8,536 nucleotides of DNA from RGIG6353 sp045531285. Its GTDB lineage: Bacteria; Bacillota; Clostridia; Oscillospirales; SIG627. Shown here piece by piece: positions 1 to 5,516 of the stretch; position 1 is the first letter of the stretch; each line of letters starts with the position of its first letter. The notes beneath the pieces were generated by a model. The model ran no database searches, was not told the DNA's origin, and was given only the letters and a program-made list of their open reading frames with translations. The position numbers and the translations under genes were made by a program. The stretch spans positions 1 through 8,536 of the forward strand of contig JAZSDT010000018.1 in the NCBI GenBank assembly GCA_045531285.1, in the 5' to 3' direction.

Positions 1-718
1 TAGAAAGTGCATACATATCAGGGGTTACGCGTCTTTTTGTCATAGAATAGATTCTCAATGGCAAGGTCTGGAATTCGGGACCGCTTGCAAAATAACTTAT
101 AACGAAGTCGTCCAACGACAAAGTGAATGCCATTATCATTCCGGTTACGATTCCGGGAATGATAGAAGGAATTACTACCTTAAAAAAAGCTTGAATGGGT
201 GTGCATCCCAAATCCTGTGCCGCTTCGGAAAGATGTGGGTCAAGCTGTTTGAGCTTTGGAAGCACCGATAATATTACGTAAGGTAAATTAAAGGTTACGT
301 GGGCTATAAGAAGCGTTGTAAACCCCAATACACCGGATATACCAAAAATGCTGCCTGCAAAAACAAAGAGAAGCATCAGGGAAACACCCGTAACGATATC
401 CGCATTCATCATAGGGATATTTGTAAGAGTCATAATGATTGAACGGATAGGACCGTTTTTCATATAACTGATACCGACGGCTGCTGCCGTTCCAAGTACT
501 GTGGAAATAACAGCCGACAAAAATGCTAAAAGTAAGGTGTTGTACAGAGCTTTTAGAGTTTCTGCATCGCGGAAAAGCTCTGTATACCATTTTAAAGAAA
601 AACCTTCAAATACCGAAGTGCTGTTTGATGAATTAAATGAATAAACAACGAGAACAAGTATTGGTGCATACATAAATACGAGTATAAGAGCTGTGTAAAT
701 TCGTGAAAGAGTTTTCAT
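1..718 (-). CDS. potC: Spermidine/putrescine ABC transporter permease PotC (3' end outside window)
   Basis: One of the two membrane subunits of a polyamine importer; with PotB it forms the channel that PotA powers and PotD feeds. Reading leftwards from the ATG at 718-716 gives 239 codons with no stop before the edge; family members are about 260 residues, so only a short tail is missing. Visible are an N-terminal membrane segment (about 8-27), further hydrophobic segments near 60-84, 104-131, 134-153 and 186-210, and the cytoplasmic EAA coupling loop (EAAQDLGC at 165-172, ending IPSIIPG) that docks on the ATPase. The stretch LSLDDFVISYFASGP (201-215) is typical of PotC. The start overlaps the potB stop as ATGA and is preceded by AAGGAGG, so translation is probably coupled. 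PotC rather than PotB is chosen from that motif and the gene order; the exact polyamine is inferred from the family. Confidence 0.93.
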   Translation of the reverse strand, partial: MKTLSRIYTALILVFMYAPILVLVVYSFNSSNSTSVFEGFSLKWYTELFRDAETLKALYNTLLLAFLSAVISTVLGTAAAVGISYMKNGPIRSIIMTLTNIPMMNADIVTGVSLMLLFVFAGSIFGISGVLGFTTLLIAHVTFNLPYVILSVLPKLKQLDPHLSEAAQDLGCTPIQAFFKVVIPSIIPGIVTGMIMAFTLSLDDFVISYFASGPEFQTLPLRIYSMTKRRVTPDMYALS

Positions 719-1542
719 ACTACCATTCCTCCTTCGTCGTCTTCACCTGTGAACGTATTCATAAATGCCATACAAACAAGCAACAGAATCATAAGAATCA
801 AGGAAATAGATGCACCAAGGTTATAGTTGTAAGACGTTTGGAATTGACGCTCTATGGTATCACCTATCATATCGTATTTTCCGCCGCCGAGTTTTTGTGA
901 AATGTAAAACGTGCTGACCGATGGAACAAAAACCATGGTTATTCCCGATGCAACACCGGGAAGGCTTAACGGAAGAATAACTTTAGAAAACACCTTGAAC
1001 TTATTACAACCAAGGTCTTGTGCAGCTTCTATAACGCTTTTGTCCATTTTTGAAATAACAGAGTAAATGGGCAGTACCATATACGGCATAAAATTGTATA
1101 CCATACCAAGAATAACAGCACCAGATGTATTTATCATATGGATAGGTTCAAATCCCAGCTTTTCAATTACAAAATTTATAATACCGTTATCGCTTAATAT
1201 GTTCATCCAAGAGTAAGTTCTTATGAGGAAGTTCATCCACATCGGAACCATCAGCAATATGATGATAGTAGATTGATATTTGGTACTCTTTTGCGAAATT
1301 GCATAAGCCAAAGGAAACGCGAGAATCAAGCTTATCACTGTAGTTACAAGACCGTAGAGGATAGACCTGATAAATATTCCTGCATAATTGTCAAGGGCGA
1401 TTATGTTGTCAATGGTGAAGTTTCCGTCTGCATTCGTGAAAGAGTAGTAAAACACCATCAGCAAGGGTGCGAAAATGAAAATAAGCATCCAAACTATATA
1501 CGGAGATGCACACAGCTTGGCATAAAGAGATCTTCTTTTCAT
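715..1542 (-). CDS. potB: Spermidine/putrescine ABC transporter permease PotB
   Basis: Inner-membrane permease subunit that pairs with PotC in the polyamine importer. The 275-residue product has the usual family length. It shows about six hydrophobic segments (near 14-34, 62-84, 91-114, 143-165, 190-212 and 243-263) and a canonical EAA loop (EAAQDLGCNKFKVF at 172-185, followed by ILPLSLPG), which contacts the ATPase. The segment VPMWMNFLIRTYSWMNIL (99-116) is a typical PotB signature. The ATG at 1542-1540 follows AAGGAGG and overlaps the potA stop codon (ATGA); the gene ends in a second ATGA overlap with potC. This chain of overlaps indicates one transcript and coupled translation. The acidic tail GEDDEG near the C-terminus is not diagnostic. 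Assignment rests on motifs and operon context; related permeases for other small cationic solutes cannot be fully excluded. Confidence 0.95.
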   Translation of the reverse strand: MKRRSLYAKLCASPYIVWMLIFIFAPLLMVFYYSFTNADGNFTIDNIIALDNYAGIFIRSILYGLVTTVISLILAFPLAYAISQKSTKYQSTIIILLMVPMWMNFLIRTYSWMNILSDNGIINFVIEKLGFEPIHMINTSGAVILGMVYNFMPYMVLPIYSVISKMDKSVIEAAQDLGCNKFKVFSKVILPLSLPGVASGITMVFVPSVSTFYISQKLGGGKYDMIGDTIERQFQTSYNYNLGASISLILMILLLVCMAFMNTFTGEDDEGGMVV

Positions 1543-2942
1543 TCTTCGTCCTCCTTCGGCTGTGTGGCAGAAAGCTCTGACTCTACAGTACGGAGAATTC
1601 TTATCGCTTCAGGGTCGATAACTATACCAACGGTATCCCCTTCTTTTACAGTAGGATCAACAGTGTGTACAACCCATTTCTTCTCGCCGCAATCAATAAC
1701 CGCTTCGGTAAACAAGGAACGTCTGTTGAGAGCTTCAACCGTCCCGGTTATAAGCTCGCTTGACGGTGCAGTTAGAGAAATGCTGTCAGCATCTACAGAA
1801 ACTTGTACACTTTCATTATAAAGCAAACAGTTTTCTGTACATTCGTAATTCTTGCCCATAATACACACGGAATAATTGTCATACATTACGGCATCTATAA
1901 CGTTGATAGATTTACGCATGATATGAATATCTTCCGGAGTAAAGTCAAGACCGACAATCGCTCCCTCTTGCGCTGCTTTTGTTGAATGTATTTTCCATTT
2001 CATATCATAGGAATCTACAATCATTTCGTAATGTACACCCTTAAAGGTTACAGACTCAACAAATCCCGTGAGAAGATTGTCGTTTGCAGGGCAAATCTTA
2101 ATATCTTCAGGACGAATTACAACGTCGACTTCTTCGTTTGAGGTGAAGCCTTTATCAACGCATTCATAAATTCTATCAGCAAAAGCAACCTTATAATCTT
2201 CCAGCATTATACCGTCAAGAATGTTGCTTTCACCTATGAACCTGGCTACAAAAGTATTTTTGGGTTCGTTATAAATATCTTGAGGTGTGCCGATTTGCTG
2301 GATAGTACCGTTGTTCATAACAACAATGGTGTCAGACATTGTTAAGGCTTCCTCTTGGTCATGTGTGACGTATATAAATGTGATATCAAGCTGTTGTTGC
2401 ATACGCTTGAGTTCAATTTGCATTTCTTTTCTGAGCTGTAGGTCAAGAGCTCCGAGAGGTTCGTCAAGAAGAAGTACGCGCGGACGGTTTACCAATGCAC
2501 GAGCTATTGCGATCCTCTGCTGTTGACCACCCGAAAGAGCAGTTATTCTCCTTCTTTGATATCCCTCAAGATTTACGAGCTTAAGCATAGACAATACTCT
2601 TTGCTTGATTTCTTTCTCGTCCATTTTTTGTACTCTCAAGCCAAAAGCAATATTGTCATAAACGTTAAGGTGAGGAAATAAAGCGTATCGTTGAAAGACA
2701 GTATTAACTTGTCTTTTGTGAGGCGGAAGATCATTTATCTTCTTGCCGTCAAAAAAAATATCACCGCTGTCCGGCTCAACAAATCCACCGATTATTCGCA
2801 GTGTAGTTGTTTTGCCGCATCCTGACGGACCGAGCAAAGTGACAAATTCCTTGTCACGAATATAAAGACTGATGTCCTTAAGAACGCGCTCGCCGTCATA
2901 TGTAACGGTAATATTGCTTAAATTGATTATGTTGTCTGCCAT
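1539..2942 (-). CDS. potA: Spermidine/putrescine ABC transporter ATPase PotA with duplicated C-terminal domain
   Basis: Cytoplasmic ATPase that drives polyamine import through PotB/PotC. The ABC domain (about 1-235) is complete: Walker A GPSGCGKTT (38-46), Q-loop Q84, signature LSGGQQQR (136-143), Walker B VLLLDEP (156-162) and switch histidine H194. The protein has 467 residues against about 350-380 for usual PotA proteins. The excess is a second copy of the C-terminal OB/TOBE-type regulatory unit: 240-343 and 347-451 align almost without gaps, sharing landmarks such as NILD/NVID, YEC/YEC, LLTGFVES/LITGTVEA, KWKIH/KWVVH, EGAIVG/EGDTVG and PEDIHIMR/PEAIRILR. The copies have diverged strongly, so the duplication is not recent. 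The first gene of the operon, it starts at 2942 behind an AAAGGGGG ribosome binding site and a long structured leader. The ATPase call is secure; polyamine specificity comes from the neighbours. Confidence 0.95.
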   Translation of the reverse strand: MADNIINLSNITVTYDGERVLKDISLYIRDKEFVTLLGPSGCGKTTTLRIIGGFVEPDSGDIFFDGKKINDLPPHKRQVNTVFQRYALFPHLNVYDNIAFGLRVQKMDEKEIKQRVLSMLKLVNLEGYQRRRITALSGGQQQRIAIARALVNRPRVLLLDEPLGALDLQLRKEMQIELKRMQQQLDITFIYVTHDQEEALTMSDTIVVMNNGTIQQIGTPQDIYNEPKNTFVARFIGESNILDGIMLEDYKVAFADRIYECVDKGFTSNEEVDVVIRPEDIKICPANDNLLTGFVESVTFKGVHYEMIVDSYDMKWKIHSTKAAQEGAIVGLDFTPEDIHIMRKSINVIDAVMYDNYSVCIMGKNYECTENCLLYNESVQVSVDADSISLTAPSSELITGTVEALNRRSLFTEAVIDCGEKKWVVHTVDPTVKEGDTVGIVIDPEAIRILRTVESELSATQPKEDEE

Positions 2943-2950
2943 TAAAACAG

Positions 2951-2963
2951 CCCCCTTTGCGGA
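2951..2963 (-). promoter_or_regulatory. potA ribosome binding site and adjacent switch-pairing segment
   Basis: On the minus strand AAAGGGGG (2958-2951) is the Shine-Dalgarno for potA, 8 bases before the ATG. It overlaps UCCGCAAA (2963-2956), which is complementary to UUUGCGGG at 3046-3039 of the same leader (seven Watson-Crick pairs and one G-U). That pairing would cover the 5' end of the Shine-Dalgarno. In addition AGGGG (2956-2952) could pair with CUCCU (3069-3065). The complementarity is seen directly; that it controls translation is inferred. Confidence 0.5.
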
Positions 2964-2964
2964 C

Positions 2965-2982
2965 TCTCACGTGTTTGTGAGA
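2965..2982 (-). promoter_or_regulatory. Small hairpin just upstream of the potA Shine-Dalgarno
   Basis: A perfect 6-bp stem UCUCAC/GUGAGA closes a 6-base loop AAACAC in the potA leader, seven bases before the Shine-Dalgarno. A run of seven U lies on its 5' side, not after it, so it is not an intrinsic terminator for leftward transcription. It may stack beside, or be a spacer within, the longer-range pairing that reaches the ribosome binding site. Confidence 0.45.
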
Positions 2983-3174
2983 AAAAAATTTATCTTTTAT
3001 ACAGTAAGTTTTACCTCGTATCAAACCGATGCTGCTACCCCGCAAAAGGTCAGGCAAAATGCCTAGGAGTACCGACTGTCGTCGTCTTTTCAGCTGCAGC
3101 ACACTAACTAAAAGAATAATCTTTTGGCGCTATGGTTTAATATGCTCGGAATATCCGATATAAAAGACAAGGAT

Positions 3175-3203
3175 ACTATACTAAAAGTTGAGTCAAAAGT
3201 CAA
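3175..3203 (-). promoter_or_regulatory. Sigma-A type promoter of the pot operon
   Basis: On the minus strand the -35 box TTGACT (3203-3198) is separated by exactly 17 bases from the -10 box TATAGT (3180-3175). Each matches the housekeeping consensus at five of six positions. The predicted start lies near 3168. AT-rich DNA upstream (about 3215-3270) could help polymerase binding. This is the strongest promoter-like sequence in the window and sets the orientation of the structured leader as that of potA. Confidence 0.72.
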
Positions 3204-3211
3204 TACTTTTG
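3194..3211. promoter_or_regulatory. Interrupted palindrome over the pot -35 box, candidate operator
   Basis: CAAAAGTCAATACTTTTG consists of two perfect 7-base inverted arms around a 4-base centre, and it completely covers the -35 box of the pot promoter. A third copy of the AAAAGT half-site lies at 3183-3188, inside the promoter spacer. A dimeric repressor bound here would block polymerase. Such A/T-rich inverted repeats also arise by chance in AT-rich intergenic DNA, and no regulator gene lies nearby. Confidence 0.35.
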
Positions 3212-3274
3212 GTGAAAAAATGTGTTTATTTTAAGATTAATATGTTGGTTTTTATAGTTTTTGTTTTATAGGGC

Positions 3275-3303
3275 TTGTTTTTTATTCTGAAATGTAGTAA
3301 AAT
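3275..3303 (+). promoter_or_regulatory. Probable promoter of the recJ operon
   Basis: TTGTTT (3275-3280), a 17-base spacer and TAAAAT (3298-3303) give a plausible sigma-A promoter with a good -10 and a poor -35. Transcription would start near 3310, leaving a leader of about 28 bases before recJ. The surrounding DNA is very AT-rich, so other -10-like sequences could serve. No terminator is visible before dtd, so the promoter could serve recJ, rel, dtd and the last gene. Confidence 0.42.
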
Positions 3304-3337
3304 ATATTGTTAATTTGATATAGCGTGTGAGGATAAA

Positions 3338-5500
3338 ATGAAGGATAAAGAATGGATTGTTTCGTCTTTTAACGAAAGTGAAATTGATAAACTTTCAAAA
3401 CAATTGGATATATCTCGTGTTATGTCAAAGCTTCTTGTGAACAGAGGGTACATAGATACGGAAAAAGCTCAAACCTTTTTAAAAAAAGATTTGAGTGCTT
3501 TCCACTCCCCTTTTTTAATGAAGGACGTCGAAAAAGGCGCACGGCTTTTACTGGAATCAATTGAAAATAAAAACAGCATTTTGATTTGGGGCGATTACGA
3601 CGTTGACGGAGTAACGTCTGTTACAGTATTGCTAAAATATTTAAGCTCTATCGGTGGTAATTGTTGCTACTATATCCCCAAGCGTGATGACGACGGATAC
3701 GGATTAAACGATAGGGTTATAAACGAATTTATCGCTAAAGGCGTAAAATTGATTATAACGGTTGATTCCGGAATAACAGCAATTAACGAAATTGAGAATG
3801 CAAAATCAGCCGGTGTGAACGTAATAGTAACTGATCACCATGAGTGTAGGGAGATTTTACCTAGTGCAGATGCGGTGATTAATCCCAAAAGACATGATTG
3901 CTCATACCCGTTTAAAGAGTTGGCAGGTGTTGGTGTAGTATTTAAGTTTATATGTGCTACAGAAATGTTGAGATGCAATTGCACGCATATTCAAGCTGTT
4001 TCAAAGCTTATTAAGAACTACTCCGAGTTTATTGCAATTGGAACAATCGCTGACGTAATGCCTATTTGTGATGAGAACAGACTTATTGTCAGTAGAGGTC
4101 TTTCTTCAATTGAAAAAACTTCTAACGTCGGACTGGCGGCTCTTACTGAAGAATCAGGAATTGAGTCTTCGCTTGCAAAAAAAAGAAAGATTTCTTCAAC
4201 AACCGTAGGTTTTGTAATTGCACCGAGAATCAACGCTGCAGGTAGAATGGAAACGTCAAAAATTGCGGTTGATCTTTTTATGACAGATAGCCGTGAAGAA
4301 GCAGCAATGCTGGCGGCAAGGTTAAGTGAAATAAATAAAGAGCGCCAGATTCTAGAAAACGAGAGTTTGGTTTCTGCTCTTGAAAAAGTACATACTCAGT
4401 GTGACATTAACAACGACAGGGTTCTGGTTCTCGAGGACGAAAATTGGCATCACGGTATTATTGGAATTGTTTCATCCAGAATAACTGAACGTTACAATCT
4501 GCCATCTGTTTTAATCTCTTTTAAACATGAAATAGCTGATTCCGACCCGGAAATTGGAAAGGGGTCTGCCAGAAGTATAAAAGGTATGAATTTGGTCAGC
4601 TCTCTGTCAAGCTGTTCTGATTTGCTGCAGAAGTTTGGCGGGCATGAACTTGCCGCAGGTCTTTCTATAAAAAGATCTGATTTACCGGAATTCAGAAGAA
4701 GAATTAACGAGTATGCCAAAAAAGCATTTGAAAACGTTAGTCTTGAAAAGATTCTTAACATTGACTGCGAACTTTCTTGTAGTGATTTAACGTTGTCACT
4801 TGCTAACGAATTAAATAAACTAGAACCGTACGGACTATCTAATCCGGTTCCTGTTTTTTCTGTGCATGACATGAAAATTAAATCTGTAGTAGCCATCGGA
4901 GAGGGCAAGCACACAAAATTAATTCTCGAAAAAAACGGGTATTCACACGTTGGCTTGATGTTTGGCACTCCAGCGTCAGCTTTTCGCTTTTTAGATGGAG
5001 ATTCAGTTGACGTAGCTTTTAATTTGGACGTTAATAATTTCAGAAATCAACAGAGTGTTCAAATGATCATTAGAGACATTAGGCCTTCAAAAATAGAGCG
5101 AGACATAATTAAGCAGCATCTTCACGTATACGACAGCATAAAGAACGATGCTGATTATTGTATCAGACTTCAAGATATTCCTACAAGAACAGATTTTGTT
5201 CAGCTTTATACAACACTCAAAGATATTCTATCATCTAATTCTGCTGTATCCGACAGATTTGAATTGTACGTTCCGTATCTCGTTAAGCTTGCTGCTAAAA
5301 GATATTCTGTATCAATCCCTCTTTATAAAGCTTTAGTAGTATTAGACGTTTTGCTGGAAACTGGTTTAATTTCCGTTGAGGATGGGACGAACACGTTGTA
5401 CAGACATGTGCTGTGTAAACAAAGCTCTTGTCCTAACGGCAAAGTGATTCTGGAGAACGCACCTTCAATACAAATGATGGTTTCAAAAGTAAAAAAATAA
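3338..5500 (+). CDS. recJ: Single-stranded-DNA-specific 5'-3' exonuclease RecJ
   Basis: DHH-family nuclease that degrades single-stranded DNA 5' to 3' in recombination and mismatch/base-excision repair, using Mn2+/Mg2+. The 720-residue product shows the catalytic motifs in order: IWGDYDVDG (83-91), VDSGI (142-146), TDHH (165-168) and GTIADVMP (235-242), followed by APRINAAGRM (295-304). The DHHA1 substrate-binding domain follows, with WHHGIIGIVSSR (370-381) and GGHELAAG (434-441), then an OB-like region to about 583. The last 135 or so residues form a mostly helical tail ending in a winged-helix-like segment (LYKALVVLDVLLETGLIS); extra C-terminal regions are common in Firmicute RecJ proteins. 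The ATG at 3338 is preceded by TGAGGA at 4 bases spacing. All key metal ligands appear present, so the enzyme should be active. The rel gene follows 16 bases downstream. Confidence 0.96.
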   Translation: MKDKEWIVSSFNESEIDKLSKQLDISRVMSKLLVNRGYIDTEKAQTFLKKDLSAFHSPFLMKDVEKGARLLLESIENKNSILIWGDYDVDGVTSVTVLLKYLSSIGGNCCYYIPKRDDDGYGLNDRVINEFIAKGVKLIITVDSGITAINEIENAKSAGVNVIVTDHHECREILPSADAVINPKRHDCSYPFKELAGVGVVFKFICATEMLRCNCTHIQAVSKLIKNYSEFIAIGTIADVMPICDENRLIVSRGLSSIEKTSNVGLAALTEESGIESSLAKKRKISSTTVGFVIAPRINAAGRMETSKIAVDLFMTDSREEAAMLAARLSEINKERQILENESLVSALEKVHTQCDINNDRVLVLEDENWHHGIIGIVSSRITERYNLPSVLISFKHEIADSDPEIGKGSARSIKGMNLVSSLSSCSDLLQKFGGHELAAGLSIKRSDLPEFRRRINEYAKKAFENVSLEKILNIDCELSCSDLTLSLANELNKLEPYGLSNPVPVFSVHDMKIKSVVAIGEGKHTKLILEKNGYSHVGLMFGTPASAFRFLDGDSVDVAFNLDVNNFRNQQSVQMIIRDIRPSKIERDIIKQHLHVYDSIKNDADYCIRLQDIPTRTDFVQLYTTLKDILSSNSAVSDRFELYVPYLVKLAAKRYSVSIPLYKALVVLDVLLETGLISVEDGTNTLYRHVLCKQSSCPNGKVILENAPSIQMMVSKVKK

Positions 5501-5516
5501 TCGAAAGGATATAAAT

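Larger units (their letters stand above)
2943..3168 (-). promoter_or_regulatory. Long structured 5' leader of potABC, riboswitch-like, no known family recognised
   Basis: The predicted transcript start near 3168 leaves about 226 untranslated bases before potA, with no AUG. Order of elements, minus strand: hairpin UCGGA/UCCGA (3158-3146); hairpin AAAAGA/UCUUUU (3125-3110); then a branched core, 3102-3029. The core is closed by a 7-bp stem GUGCUGC (3102-3096) with GCAGCAU (3035-3029). Inside are a small hairpin CGAC-GACA-GUCG (3084-3073) and an arm UACUCC/GGGGUA (3071-3066 with 3041-3036) capped by UAGGC-AUUUU-GCCUG (3065-3051). The strand 3041-3039 used in this arm is also needed for UUUGCGGG (3046-3039) to pair with UCCGCAAA next to the Shine-Dalgarno, giving mutually exclusive folds. 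Pairings were found by eye without energy calculation or homologs. A cis-acting RNA is inferred; polyamine sensing is only a guess from the downstream genes. Confidence 0.5.

Noticed and set aside
288..590. Minus-strand 100-codon frame overlapping potC
   Set aside because: It lies in another frame of potC, which carries clear permease motifs along this whole stretch.
1273..1821. Plus-strand open frame of 182 codons antisense to potB/potA
   Set aside because: It is a shadow of two well-supported genes, with no ribosome binding site and no recognisable protein features.
2965..2990. Hairpin with adjacent T/A run as an intrinsic terminator
   Set aside because: For leftward transcription the U-run precedes the stem; for rightward transcription the stem is followed by A residues, and no gene ends there.
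3001..3100. Resemblance to c-di-GMP-I (GEMM) riboswitch fragments on the plus strand (CGCAAAAGG and AGTACCGA pieces)
   Set aside because: The pieces are in the wrong context, the conserved CACGCACAGGGCAAACC segment and receptor helix are missing, and the only strong promoter points the other way.
2896..3102. A 68-codon minus-strand frame starting with GTG across the leader and into potA, as a possible leader peptide
   Set aside because: It has no Shine-Dalgarno, no AUG start, a composition unlike the neighbours, and runs out of frame into potA. The structured-RNA reading explains the region better.
3110..3125. AAAAGA/TCTTTT inverted repeat as a terminator
   Set aside because: The stem is six weak A/T-rich pairs without a following U-run; it is more likely a minor leader hairpin.
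4492..4968. Minus-strand open frame of 158 codons inside recJ
   Set aside because: It is antisense to conserved RecJ DHHA1 and OB regions and has low-complexity shadow composition.
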